Position numbers and translations under genes: made by a program
Notes under the pieces: generated by a model
What the model saw: the letters and a program-made list of their open reading frames with translations, nothing else
Databases searched by the model: none
Told to the model about the DNA's origin: nothing
In this document: positions 24,153-32,985 of the stretch, one piece after another
Position numbering within the stretch: position 1 is the stretch's first letter
Layout: the number at the start of each line of letters is the position of its first letter
From: Streptomyces sp. NBC_01549
Lineage (GTDB): Bacteria > Actinomycetota > Actinomycetes > Streptomycetales > Streptomycetaceae
Assembly: GCF_026339955.1 (NCBI RefSeq)
Contig: NZ_JAPEPW010000005.1
Coordinates: forward strand, 186,001-250,000
Direction of reading: 5' to 3'
DNA: 64,000 bases

Positions 24153-27100
24153 TCACCCTGCGCTTCCCTGACTTCGGTGGCCGAGCCGTCGCAGATCCGC
24201 CGAGCGGGTCCCGGCGGGCTGGAGGTCGGCGTACGGGTGGAGCCGAGCCCCGGCCGTTCCGTCGGCGAGCGTGCGCTGGGGCGTGTTCGGCTGTGCGGGG
24301 GTGGGGGCCGGGCCGGTGCGGCCGAGGAGGTCGAGGGCGGCCTGGGGGCCGTGGTCGCGGCGGGCGGCGGCCACCTCGTCCAGGTCCCAGGCCATCTCGC
24401 CGACGACGGTGCGGCGCGGGCCGCGCGCCTCGACGGTGCCGCGCACCAGCAGCAGCCCGGAGTGGAACACGGTGTGCGCCACGTGCTCGTGGGAGTCCTC
24501 GAAGAAGGCGATGTCGACCAGTCCGGAGCCGTCCTCCAGGGTGCAGAAGATGATCCGCTTGCCGGACGGGATCGGCGGCGTCTGCGTGGAGGCCCGCACT
24601 CCGGCGACCAGCACCTTCTGTCCGGGCACCAAGCCGCGCAGGTGAGCAGCATCGGTCGCGCCGAGCTCGCGCAGCAGCCGGTGGTGGTGCTCCATCAGAT
24701 GCTGGCTCACGTCGATGGAGAGGGTGTCGAGTTCGGCGCCGAGCTTGTCGCGGCTCGTCATCTCCGGCAGCCCGCTCGGGGCCGCGGTCACCAGCTCGCC
24801 GCCCAGCGGCAGCTGCCCGTCGGTGGCGGTGCGGTTGCGGGACTGCCGGTGCAACTCGACCGCCTGCAGCAGCAGGTCCCGCCGGGTCAGGCCGGGGGAG
24901 AGGGCATCGAGGGCGCCGATGCGGATCAGGCGCTGCGCGAGCGGCAGAGACGGGCGGGCGCGCACCCACAGATCCTGCAGCCCGGTGTAGGGCTGGCCGG
25001 CCGCCAGGCGGGCGGTCTCCGCCTCGCTGATGCCCCTGACCGTGGAGAACGCCAGGCGCACCCCCCAGCCCTGTCCGGTCTCCTCCACACTGTGCTGCCC
25101 GCGGGAGTGGTTGACGTCGACGGGCAGCACGGGGATGCCGTGGCGGCGGGCGTCGGCGACGAGGACCCGGCGCGGCCACATGCCCGGATCGTGTTCCAGC
25201 AGGCCGGCGTACAGATACGCCGGGAAGTGCGCCTTCAGGTACGCGGACTGCAGGGCGGGGACAGCGAAGGCCACCGCGTGCGCGCGGCAGAAGCCGTACG
25301 CGCCGAAGGAGGAAACGATCTCCCACACCTCATCCAGCACCTCCTTGGCGTAGCCGCGCTCCCCGGCCGTGCGACGGAACCAGGCCTCGACCTTCGGCAG
25401 CCGGTCGGGGTCGGCCAGGGCGCGTCGGGCGACATCACCGGCGGCACGGTCGCACCCGGTCATCTTCGACAGGATGGCGATGATCTGCTCGTGCCAGATG
25501 ACCACGCCGTAGGTGTCGTTGAGCACTGGCTCCAGGTCCGGGTGCGGGTACTTGGGGGCGGCGCCGTGCCGGGCGGCGATATACAAAGCGGGCATGCCCC
25601 CTGAGACGGGTCCTGGCCTAAATAGGCTGATGTCCGCGACGACGTCCTGCATGTGCCGCGGCTGCAGACGTCCCACCAGATCCTGCTGACCAGGGCTTTC
25701 GAGCTGGAAGAGGCCGACGGTGTCCGAGGCGCGGATCATCTCGAAGGCCTGCTGGTCGTTCAGGCTGACGTGGTCGGGGTTGTCGAGATCAAGCAGGCGT
25801 CCGGTCGTGCGGCGGATTTCAGCGACCGCGTACGCCATCGCGGACTGCATGCGGACGCCCAGGACGTCGAGCTTCAGGAGGCCGAGATCTTCGACGTCCT
25901 CCTTGTCGGCCTGCACCATCGGGTAGCCAGCCGGGGTCGGCTGCACCGGAAGCCGGTCCAGCAGTGCCGCGTTGGACAGGATCACTCCGCACGGGTGCAT
26001 GGCGTAGCCGCGGGGCAGCCCGTCCAGGCCTTCGGCGAGCTCCCACAGCGGTCCGAACTTCCCCGCCTGAGAGGCGAGTTGGCGTAGCTCCGGCAGCTCG
26101 GCCAGGGCGCCGCGAATGTCCCGGGCGCGGAGGTGCGGAAAGCTCATGGCGATGTCGCCGACGACCTGCGGCGGAATCCCGAGGGCGAGGCCGGTATCCC
26201 GCAGGGCGTGCCGGGCCCGGTAGGTCTCGGGCATGCCGGTGACCGCGGTCCGCTCCTTCCCGAACCGCTTGATGATCGCGTCGTACACCTCCAGGCGCCG
26301 CTCGGACTCCACGTCGAGGTCGATGTCCGGCAACGACGTACGCCGCTCGCTGAGGAAGCGCTCGAACAGGAGCCGGTGTTCGAGCGGGTTGGCGGTGGCG
26401 ACGAAGAGGCTGTGGTTGACCATGGAGCCGGCGCCGGAGCCGCGCGCGGCGACCCGGATCCCCAGCGCCCGGGTATCCGCGACGACCTGGGCCACGGCCA
26501 GGAAGTACCCCTCAAAACCCAGCCGACCGATGACGTCCAGCTCGTAGCGGAGCTGTCGTACGGCACTTTCGTCGGTGTCCAGGCCACGGGCGACCATCCC
26601 GGTCTCACACCGCTGCCGCAGCAACCGCATGGCCGAACCGCGCTCGGGGCCGGCGCCGACGACAGCAGGTTCGGGGAAGTGGGGACGCCCGAGCCCGAGA
26701 TCGGCCGGGGTGAGGGTGCAGGACTGGCCGGTGGCCTCGGTCTCGGCCAGGAGGCGGACCGCCCGGGCGGGGTCGTCGCCGACGGCCTGGGCAATGCGGT
26801 CGGCGGCCGCCGCCATGGCGGCCGGGTCCTTCAGCCACCGTTCCCCGCCGTCCAGGTGCCGGCGGTCGACGGGCCGCAGCAGCCGGGCCGCGTCGAGCAC
26901 GTCGGCCAGCCGGTGCTGGTCGGGGTCGGCGTAGCGGACCGCGCTCGTCAGCACCGTACGTACGCCGAGCTGGTCGGCCAGGCCCACGGTGCGCGCGGCC
27001 AGCCGCAGCGAGCCCGCGCCGGTGCCCTGCCGTCCCAGGTACATGGCTTCCAGCCGCAGCCGCTCGCCGGCCACCTCCCGCCACGGCGCGAGCAGCTGCT

Positions 27101-27605
27101 CGGCGACGTCGGGGCGGCCGGCGGACAGGGCCCGCACCGGTTCGGAGGCCGGGCCGAGCAGCACCACCAGGTCCTGGTCGGCGTACGTACGCAGGGTGGG
27201 CCAGGACACGACCGGCGCCGCGCCGCCGGCCTCGGTGTGGGAGGCGGACACCAGGCGGCACAGCCGTGCCCACCCGGCCGCGTTCTGCGCGAGCAGGGTG
27301 ATCCGCAGCGGCGGTTCCACCACGTGGGCGCCGCCGCGCACGGGCGTACGCGGCCGACCCGCGGCCGGGTCGGGCGGGGCAAGCGGGGCGACGGCGACGT
27401 CGACACCAAAGACGGGGCGGATACCGGCGGCCGCGGCGGCGGTGGCGAAGCGGACCGTGCCCGCGACGGTGTCCCGGTCGGTGAGCGTGAGCGTCGTCAT
27501 CCCACGCTCGGCAGCGCGCTGCACGAGGGCACCGGGGAGGGATGCGCCGTAGCGGGCGGAGTATCCGGAGGCGACGTGCAGATGAGTAAATCCACAGTGC
27601 TGCAC
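24153..27605 (-). CDS. dnaE2: error-prone DNA polymerase III alpha-like subunit (DnaE2/ImuC)
   Basis: From GTG 27605 (VQHCGFTHLHVASGYSARYG) the protein has about 1,150 residues. The PHP domain comes first (LTLTDRDTVAGTVRFATAAA). The polymerase active-site block LPDIDLDVESERR lies near residue 428, followed by YFLAVAQVV/ARGSGAGS and the finger motifs. An OB fold lies at the C-terminus (KRIIFCTLEDGSGLVDIAFF). It is the catalytic subunit of the SOS mutasome and copies past lesions with low fidelity. It is cotranscribed with the ImuB-like gene. A LexA-like box sits 57 bases upstream of the GTG. The frame is open to an ATG at 27656, but the extra 17 residues overlap the promoter. Confidence 0.92.
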   Translation of the reverse strand: MQHCGFTHLHVASGYSARYGASLPGALVQRAAERGMTTLTLTDRDTVAGTVRFATAAAAAGIRPVFGVDVAVAPLAPPDPAAGRPRTPVRGGAHVVEPPLRITLLAQNAAGWARLCRLVSASHTEAGGAAPVVSWPTLRTYADQDLVVLLGPASEPVRALSAGRPDVAEQLLAPWREVAGERLRLEAMYLGRQGTGAGSLRLAARTVGLADQLGVRTVLTSAVRYADPDQHRLADVLDAARLLRPVDRRHLDGGERWLKDPAAMAAAADRIAQAVGDDPARAVRLLAETEATGQSCTLTPADLGLGRPHFPEPAVVGAGPERGSAMRLLRQRCETGMVARGLDTDESAVRQLRYELDVIGRLGFEGYFLAVAQVVADTRALGIRVAARGSGAGSMVNHSLFVATANPLEHRLLFERFLSERRTSLPDIDLDVESERRLEVYDAIIKRFGKERTAVTGMPETYRARHALRDTGLALGIPPQVVGDIAMSFPHLRARDIRGALAELPELRQLASQAGKFGPLWELAEGLDGLPRGYAMHPCGVILSNAALLDRLPVQPTPAGYPMVQADKEDVEDLGLLKLDVLGVRMQSAMAYAVAEIRRTTGRLLDLDNPDHVSLNDQQAFEMIRASDTVGLFQLESPGQQDLVGRLQPRHMQDVVADISLFRPGPVSGGMPALYIAARHGAAPKYPHPDLEPVLNDTYGVVIWHEQIIAILSKMTGCDRAAGDVARRALADPDRLPKVEAWFRRTAGERGYAKEVLDEVWEIVSSFGAYGFCRAHAVAFAVPALQSAYLKAHFPAYLYAGLLEHDPGMWPRRVLVADARRHGIPVLPVDVNHSRGQHSVEETGQGWGVRLAFSTVRGISEAETARLAAGQPYTGLQDLWVRARPSLPLAQRLIRIGALDALSPGLTRRDLLLQAVELHRQSRNRTATDGQLPLGGELVTAAPSGLPEMTSRDKLGAELDTLSIDVSQHLMEHHHRLLRELGATDAAHLRGLVPGQKVLVAGVRASTQTPPIPSGKRIIFCTLEDGSGLVDIAFFEDSHEHVAHTVFHSGLLLVRGTVEARGPRRTVVGEMAWDLDEVAAARRDHGPQAALDLLGRTGPAPTPAQPNTPQRTLADGTAGARLHPYADLQPAGTRSADLRRLGHRSQGSAG

Positions 27606-27661
27606 CTCCCGCCTCTCGCGTGCCCCTCCCTGATCTGCGTCCCCCCAGACCTCCACTATAA

Positions 27662-27677
27662 TCGATAATACGTTCGA
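27662..27677 (-). promoter_or_regulatory. LexA (SOS) box of the imuB-dnaE2 operon
   Basis: On the minus strand this reads TCGAACGTATTATCGA. The first half-site TCGAAC is perfect and the second (ATCGA) keeps four of six bases of the actinobacterial consensus TCGAAC-N4-GTTCGA. It lies 57 bases upstream of the dnaE2 start, where SOS promoters of mutasome operons carry it. Confidence 0.75.
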
Positions 27678-27972
27678 ATGCGCGACATGACTTCGTCCCC
27701 ATGTCGCGCGAGGCGGGCTTTACAGCGGTGGCTGGCACGGCCGTACCCGCAGCGTGATCTTCTTCCTCGATCTGCGGAAGGCGCCAACAGCTGCCGCCAC
27801 CAGGGGCCGTGCGGCGTCTTCGGGAAGGGGGCGCGCGTAAACGGGCGTGCGCCTGTTCGCCAAAAAGTCTTGTGGAGCGACTGAACGTTCGAGGCCTCTG
27901 TGCGATGGGATGACTTCATACAGTGATCACGCGCCGGGCTTCGTCCGGCGTCGACCCGATAGGGGAGCCGTG

Positions 27973-28161
27973 GTGGATTGGGGATGGGGCGACGTGACGT
28001 CAGCGGCAGTCGCGGCGCGCGTCTTCGGCCGGGACGTCGCATTGTTCGGACGGCGACTCCTGGGCGCCGGGGTTCGTGTCGGAGCGGCTGAGATCGCCCG
28101 TGAACGGCGTGGAACCACCGAGCCGGCAGCCTCAGGTGAGAGCGCGAAGGAGGCCCGATGA
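27973..28161 (+). CDS. small protein upstream of the sigma factor
   Basis: GTG 27973 follows AGGGGAG by five bases and gives VDWGWGDVTSAAVAARVFGR and about 62 residues in all. The sequence is helical, Ala/Arg/Gly-rich, with no recognised family. Its TGA overlaps the ATG of the sigma-factor gene (ATGA), so it is translated in the same operon. The 295 bases upstream (27678-27972) hold no other gene and must carry the operon promoter, opposite the SOS box. Confidence 0.55.
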   Translation: MDWGWGDVTSAAVAARVFGRDVALFGRRLLGAGVRVGAAEIARERRGTTEPAASGESAKEAR

Positions 28162-28700
28162 CCCGCCCGGTGCCAGACCCGCCGCTTGACTTCCAGGCCT
28201 TCTACCAGCGCTACCACCGCGCCTACCTGCGCTACGCGTACCTACACCTCGGGGAGCGCAAGGCCGCGATCGAGACGGTGGAATCAGTCTTCGTCCAGCT
28301 CCTGGAGAGCTGGTCCGACGTCCTCACGCAGCCCAGCGTGCAGCGCTACGCCCACTCCGTGCTGCGCCGCACCCTCGCCAACCAGATGGTGCTGCGCCAC
28401 GGCAACACGGCCCTGGTGGAGACGGCGACCTTCGCCAAGGTGCGCATGGCCACGCGCCGACAGCTGGAGGTGCTGGAGTCCTCGCTCGGCCTGTACGCCG
28501 CCATCGCGCGCCTGCCCGAACGGCAGATGGACGTCGTCGTCATGCGCTTCGTGCTGGGTTACGACGTGCTGACGGTCGCCGAGATCATGGGCGTCTCGGC
28601 GGGGACGGTGCGCTCGCACGTTCATGCCGCGCGCCGGCGGTTAGCGCGTGACCTCGGGGTGCAGTACAGCAAGGAAACGGAAGCGGAGGAGATCGCATGA
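28158..28700 (+). CDS. ECF-like RNA polymerase sigma factor
   Basis: 180 residues. Region 2-like sequence is at the N-terminus (FQAFYQRYHRAYLRYAYLHL, AAIETVESVFVQLLESW). Region 4 is at the C-terminus (RLPERQMDVVVMRFVLGYDV, then VAEIMGVSAGTVRSHVHAAR), with the recognition helix. The length fits an extracytoplasmic-function sigma factor. It overlaps both neighbours by four bases, so the three genes form one translationally coupled operon. The 277-aa protein downstream is the natural candidate for a partner or anti-sigma, but it does not show a ZAS zinc motif or a clear membrane anchor. Confidence 0.85.
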   Translation: MTRPVPDPPLDFQAFYQRYHRAYLRYAYLHLGERKAAIETVESVFVQLLESWSDVLTQPSVQRYAHSVLRRTLANQMVLRHGNTALVETATFAKVRMATRRQLEVLESSLGLYAAIARLPERQMDVVVMRFVLGYDVLTVAEIMGVSAGTVRSHVHAARRRLARDLGVQYSKETEAEEIA

Positions 28701-29530
28701 CCCGCAGGGAGGACCACGACCACATCGACGACCTGCTGCCTCAGGCCCAGGTGATGGTGCCCGGCTTCGAGTTCGACGACGCCGAAAGCGCCGCGATGCT
28801 CAGCCGGATCGCGCGCCGGGCGCTGAGCCGGGCCACCGACGCCATGGACGAATGCGCCCGCCTCGTCACAGCCGAGGCCCCCGGCCGGCCGCGCCCAGAG
28901 CCGGTGCCCGCGAACCCACCGGTCTACCGGCGGGCCGCCATGAACCTGGCAGAACTCTCCTGCCGGGTCGTACGCGACCCCGACACGGTGGAGGCCATGG
29001 CCCAGCTCGTCAACTCACGCTCTCGCATCGAGCCGGCCGGGGCGCTCACCTTCGCCTGCCTGCTCTACCTCTCCGACCGCTCCGAAGGCGCCCAGTTCTG
29101 GTGGCAGTTCGCCGCAGGCGCCGGCGTCGCCACCGCCGCCTACTGCCTCTACCTGCACCACACGCAGTGCAGCGAGGACGACATTGCACGCTTCTGGTAT
29201 CGCCAGGCCCTCACCCTCCACCACCACACCGGAGGCGACCTCTACCCGCGCATCGACACCGAGCCCCCCACGCCCCTCACCAACAGCTGCCATACCCCCC
29301 GCGCCGTCGCCGCCGCGATCGCCGCCATCACCCCGCTCGCTTCCGGCGATCGCGCAGACGTGCCGACCTGCGCGGCCGCAGGAGTGTTCAGCTGGGCACT
29401 TGATCACTTCAAACTCGCCGATGCCGTGTGCCGCCTCGAAGCCGACCCCGACGAGGACTACGGCCTCGTGCCCCGTCCCGACCCCGCGCTCGCCGTCGAG
29501 CTCGAGGAACACATGGAACACGCTCCCTGA
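28697..29530 (+). CDS. hypothetical protein of the sigma operon, 277 aa
   Basis: Starts MTRREDHDHIDDLLPQAQVM, overlapping the sigma factor stop. It is an acidic, mostly helical protein with FWWQFAAGAGVATAAYCLYL at about residue 135, a hydrophobic stretch that could be a buried helix or a weak membrane segment. The middle HHTQCSEDDIARFWYRQALT looks like part of a helical repeat, similar to sigma-linked proteins of Streptomyces that sense an unknown signal. No enzyme motif is seen. Gene order suggests it controls, or is controlled with, the sigma factor. Confidence 0.6.
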   Translation: MTRREDHDHIDDLLPQAQVMVPGFEFDDAESAAMLSRIARRALSRATDAMDECARLVTAEAPGRPRPEPVPANPPVYRRAAMNLAELSCRVVRDPDTVEAMAQLVNSRSRIEPAGALTFACLLYLSDRSEGAQFWWQFAAGAGVATAAYCLYLHHTQCSEDDIARFWYRQALTLHHHTGGDLYPRIDTEPPTPLTNSCHTPRAVAAAIAAITPLASGDRADVPTCAAAGVFSWALDHFKLADAVCRLEADPDEDYGLVPRPDPALAVELEEHMEHAP

Positions 29531-29566
29531 CCTCGTCGTGGTGCCGCGCCGGAACTAGCGGGACAG

Positions 29567-29585
29567 TTGTCAATCTCAGTGACAA
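29567..29585. promoter_or_regulatory. inverted repeat TTGTCA-N7-TGACAA upstream of the AlbA_2 gene
   Basis: Perfect 6-bp arms with a 7-base spacer, 30 bases upstream of the ATG at 29616 and just after the sigma operon ends. The size suits a dimeric repressor site. The regulator is unknown. Confidence 0.45.
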
Positions 29586-29615
29586 AAAGGGGTGGTTCAG
29601 GCAGGATCTGGCGGC

Positions 29616-30968
29616 ATGGTCGCTCTTCGTTCCCGTCGTCTGGAAGGGCTCTTCGGAGCCCCGCTGGACGCGGTCTCGTACACCCAGATCGCCGCCCTGA
29701 AGACGAACTCGGTCTCCGAGTCCTACGACCTGGAGTTCAAGGGGGAGCTCTACGGCGGCAACGACAAGGCCAAACGGGACTTGGCCGGTGACGTGGCGGC
29801 GCTCGCCAACACGGCCGGCGGAGTGCTGCTCCTCGGGGTTGCCGAAGACGACCAGGCCCGAGCGGCCGGGCTTCCCGGCGTCGCGCTCAGCGACAGTGAG
29901 GTGCTGCGATACCGCAGCATCGTCGCCGACATGGTCCACCCGCTGCCCACCTTCGACGTCCGCCAGATCGAGGACCCGGACAAGCCCGGTCAGGGCTTGC
30001 TGATGATCGCGGTGCTCCGCAGCCCCTCCGCCCCGCACGGGGTGCTGGTCAACGAGGGCCTGCGTTACCCCAGGCGCAACGGGGCCAGCATCATCTACCT
30101 GTCTGAGTCCGAGGTCGCGGCCGCCTATCAGGACCGCTTCGCCCGCCGCCAGACCCGCCACGAGGACCTGCTCCGCTACGAAGGCGACCTGATCAGCCGT
30201 CTGGACGTGAGCGACCAGACGTACGTCGTCGTCACCCTGGTCCCGGATCTCGGCGGCGACTTCACCCTCGACACCAGGACCCTCCGTGCCTTCCAGCAGG
30301 AAACCCGCGACAAGGACCTGCTCGTCTTCCCGCGAGGGGTGCATGTCCGCCACGTGATGGTGGGCAGCCGCCGCCTGATCGCGCACGGCGGCCGCGAGCC
30401 AGCCAAGGCCAGCTGGATCGCGTGCGAGTTGCACCAGAGTGGCGCCGGCTCCTTCGCCGCCCTCGCCTCCGACCGCGCCTCCCTTGCCACGCCGGGCCAC
30501 CAGGACGAGACCGCGGCTGTGAGCCGGATCATCGACGAGGACTTGGTCGTGGACATCTGGTCCGGTCTGCGCCTGCTGGCCCGCCATGCGCGGGATCGGG
30601 CTGCCGCCGGCGGTCCTGCCACGGTCTCCGCGACCATCTGTCCTGTCGCACCCGAACTGCCAGCCGAACTGCGGCACCCACGCGGGCACATCGGTGGTCA
30701 GCTCGGCACCCATCAGACAACGGAGACACCCCGAGTAACGTCAGTCTTCGACATCGACGACCTCGCCGAGAATGGGCCAGCACTGATCGCGGCTACCTCC
30801 GCCATGTCAGCCGGCCTCATCCAGCACTTCGGCTACCCCGAGACGCCGCAGATGACCACGGACGGCATGATCCGCAGCAAGTACTGGAGCGCGCAACGGT
30901 ACGGCCCCGCCGTACGGGAGTGGGCCGCCCAAGCCGAAGTCGTCCTGTCGGACGAAACCCTCGACTGA
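29616..30968 (+). CDS. AlbA_2 (Schlafen-type) domain protein
   Basis: 450 residues from ATG 29616 (a GTG at 29592 is also possible). The N-terminal domain reads ESYDLEFKGELYGGNDKAKR followed by DLAGDVAALANTAGGVLLLG. This is the E-x-K...D...ANT-GG pattern of AlbA_2/Schlafen-like domains, which bind and in some cases cleave RNA or bind DNA. Residues 170-450 are an unrecognised C-terminal part containing LLRYEGDLISRLDVSDQTYV and a Trp-rich end. Such proteins often occur singly in defense or stress loci. A palindromic operator candidate lies just upstream. The function here is unproven. Confidence 0.72.
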   Translation: MVALRSRRLEGLFGAPLDAVSYTQIAALKTNSVSESYDLEFKGELYGGNDKAKRDLAGDVAALANTAGGVLLLGVAEDDQARAAGLPGVALSDSEVLRYRSIVADMVHPLPTFDVRQIEDPDKPGQGLLMIAVLRSPSAPHGVLVNEGLRYPRRNGASIIYLSESEVAAAYQDRFARRQTRHEDLLRYEGDLISRLDVSDQTYVVVTLVPDLGGDFTLDTRTLRAFQQETRDKDLLVFPRGVHVRHVMVGSRRLIAHGGREPAKASWIACELHQSGAGSFAALASDRASLATPGHQDETAAVSRIIDEDLVVDIWSGLRLLARHARDRAAAGGPATVSATICPVAPELPAELRHPRGHIGGQLGTHQTTETPRVTSVFDIDDLAENGPALIAATSAMSAGLIQHFGYPETPQMTTDGMIRSKYWSAQRYGPAVREWAAQAEVVLSDETLD

Positions 30969-31205
30969 ACCCGGCACCCCCCGCCGATCTGCCAGCACCG
31001 TCCACTTCGCGCGGCCATCGGCACCTCCGACCTGTCGTGTCGCGGCCCTCGGTGACGCTGTTGAGCTGGCCAACCGGTTCAATTCATCACGTACGAGCAC
31101 GGGCCTGGCCATGAGAACTACGACCATGTCCCGCGTCGGCACTACGGACGCCCTGCCGCAGCTTCGGGACACGACCCGGCACGGGGGCGCCAGATGGTTC
31201 TTCGA

Positions 31206-31224
31206 TAACGACTCCTAACAAAAG
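31206..31224. repeat. TSD TAA plus left inverted repeat of the IS5-family transposon
   Basis: TAA (31206-31208) then CGACTCCTAACAAAAG. The matching right end is at 34988-35006. Confidence 0.88.
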
Positions 31225-31253
31225 GCGGCTTCTGGACCTCCGGGAATGACGGC

Positions 31254-32132
31254 GTGTCAGTTTTCGTTGATGCTGACCGAAGGGGGTGCGAGCCAGTCGA
31301 GACCAGGAAGACCGCTGCCAGGCCCTGGGAGATCGAAGACGAGTTGTGGGCGTGCATCGAGCCGCTACTGCCGGTCGTCCCGCGTAATCCGCGGCGTCCA
31401 GGTCGTAAGCGTCTGGATAGTCGCAAGGTGCTGTGTGGGATCCTGTTCGTGCTGTACACCGGGATCCGCTGGGAGTTTCTGCCCCAGGAGCTGGGTTTCG
31501 GCTCGGGGATGACCTGCTGGCGACGGCTGCGGGACTGGAATGAGGCCGGGGTCTGGCAGCGCCTGCACGAGCTGCTGCTCTGCGAGCTGCGGGCCGCAGA
31601 CCTGCTGGACTTCTCCCGGCCTGCGGTCGACTCCAGCCACATCCGCGCGATGAAGGGCGGGCCGGCTACCGGTCCGTCCCCGGTGGACCGGGGCAAGACC
31701 GGCAGCAAGCACCACCTGATCGTCGAGGCACACGGCATCCCGCTCGCGACGATCACCACCGGCGGCAACCGCAACGACGTCACCCAACTGATCCCGCTGA
31801 TCGAGGCCGTCCCGCCGATCCGCGGCAAGCGCGGCCGGCCACTGCGCCGCCCCAAGCACCTCTACGCCGACCGTGGCTATGACCACGAGGTCTACCGGGA
31901 CAGGGTTCGCCGGTTCCAGATCACCCCGCACATCGCCCGGCGCGGCACCGGGCACGGCTCCGGCCTGGGCGTCTACCGCTGGGTCGTGGAAGGAGCGATC
32001 GCGCTGCTGCACTGGTTCCGCCGCCTGCGCACCCGCTGGGAGATCCGCGACGACATCCACCACGCGTTCGTCACCCTCGGCTGCGCCGTCATCTGCTGGC
32101 GTCGACTGCGCACCGCACTTTGCCGGGAGTGA
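31254..32132 (+). CDS. IS5-family transposase, intact
   Basis: 292 residues. The N-terminal helical domain reads PWEIEDELWACIEPLLPVVP. The DDE residues are seen in RPAVDSSHIRAMKGG, KHLYADRGYDHEVYRDRV and YRWVVEGAIALLHWFRRL. The start is GTG 31254, 30 bases inside the left inverted repeat. With perfect terminal repeats and TSD around it, this is the transposase of the transposon at 31209-35003 and may still be active. Confidence 0.92.
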   Translation: MSVFVDADRRGCEPVETRKTAARPWEIEDELWACIEPLLPVVPRNPRRPGRKRLDSRKVLCGILFVLYTGIRWEFLPQELGFGSGMTCWRRLRDWNEAGVWQRLHELLLCELRAADLLDFSRPAVDSSHIRAMKGGPATGPSPVDRGKTGSKHHLIVEAHGIPLATITTGGNRNDVTQLIPLIEAVPPIRGKRGRPLRRPKHLYADRGYDHEVYRDRVRRFQITPHIARRGTGHGSGLGVYRWVVEGAIALLHWFRRLRTRWEIRDDIHHAFVTLGCAVICWRRLRTALCRE

Positions 32133-32208
32133 GGGCAGGCGATGCGCTTGAGGAGTTGGCCTGCTCGATGCGTCAGAACGCACTCGTGGTAGTCGAGCCC
32201 GTGCAGCC

Positions 32209-32745
32209 TCACAGCCGGGCTCTCAGTACGTCGACCTCGCAGCCTGGTGCGAGGTCGAAGCCGTGCTTGCTCAGCCAGCGAACCGCCAGCAGGCTTCGCA
32301 ACGACCACCACGCGTGGGATCACGTCGGTGTCGGTGCCGTAGCCGGCGACGACGTCGCCGAGGTGCTCCTCGTGTCCGAGTGTGAAGGTGGCGAGGTCGT
32401 ATGGGGCATCGCCCTGGCCCGCCTCGGACCAGTCGATGATGCCAGTGATCTCGTCGCCGTCGACGAACACGTGAGCGATCTGCAGGTCGCCGTGCGCGAA
32501 CGCCAAAGGCCACGGCCGGAGCACGGCCTCGGCGACCTGGCGGTTGCGGGTGACCAGGTCGGCGGGCACGACGCCGTTCGTCAGGAGCCACTCGCACTCG
32601 CCGTCGAGATCCGCCGCCAACTTGTCGAGACTCCGGCCGCTCTGGCCGGGCCACGGCGGCAACGGTGCGCCGTGCAACTTCCGGATGGCAGCACCCGCCG
32701 TGCTCACGCCGTCGGCGACGGCTCGCCGAGGCGGCCGAGTGCCGT
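32209..32745 (-). pseudogene. aminoglycoside phosphotransferase-like gene, C-terminal part
   Basis: Minus strand: GTALGRLGEPSPT, a frameshift, then GAAIRKLHGAPLPPWPGQSG, AFAHGDLQIAHVFVDGDEIT and GIIDWSEAGQGDAPYDLATF. The catalytic loop HGDLQIAHV and the IIDWSEAG metal site mark the APH/choline-kinase fold. A second frameshift near 32310 moves the ending RAWWSLRSLLAVRWLSKHGF into another frame, ending at 32209. The N-terminus is at 34672-34859, on the far side of a 1.9-kb insertion. Substrate unknown; these Streptomyces proteins are often annotated as resistance-like phosphotransferases. Confidence 0.8.
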
Positions 32746-32985
32746 CCCCGTGTGATTGAGCAAGGTAGTTGTCACCACAGTTGTGCGGCGACGCGGGGTC
32801 CGTCGTCGGGTTGAGCGTGCCGGCTGTCACCATGTGAGCGCTGAAGTTGTTACCTGCTTCGATCTTCGCGAGGGGACGCCGCGCCGGCATCCCGTACCAG
32901 GTGAACCGCATCGTCCGCCGGGCCCGCTCGAACGCCGCGTCGCGGCCCGGTTCGTACTCGATGTGTGCCGGCTCGGTGTTGCGCG

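Noticed and set aside
26133..27668. Long plus-strand frame opposite dnaE2.
   Set aside because: Antisense shadow. dnaE2 has the polymerase motifs and the SOS box.
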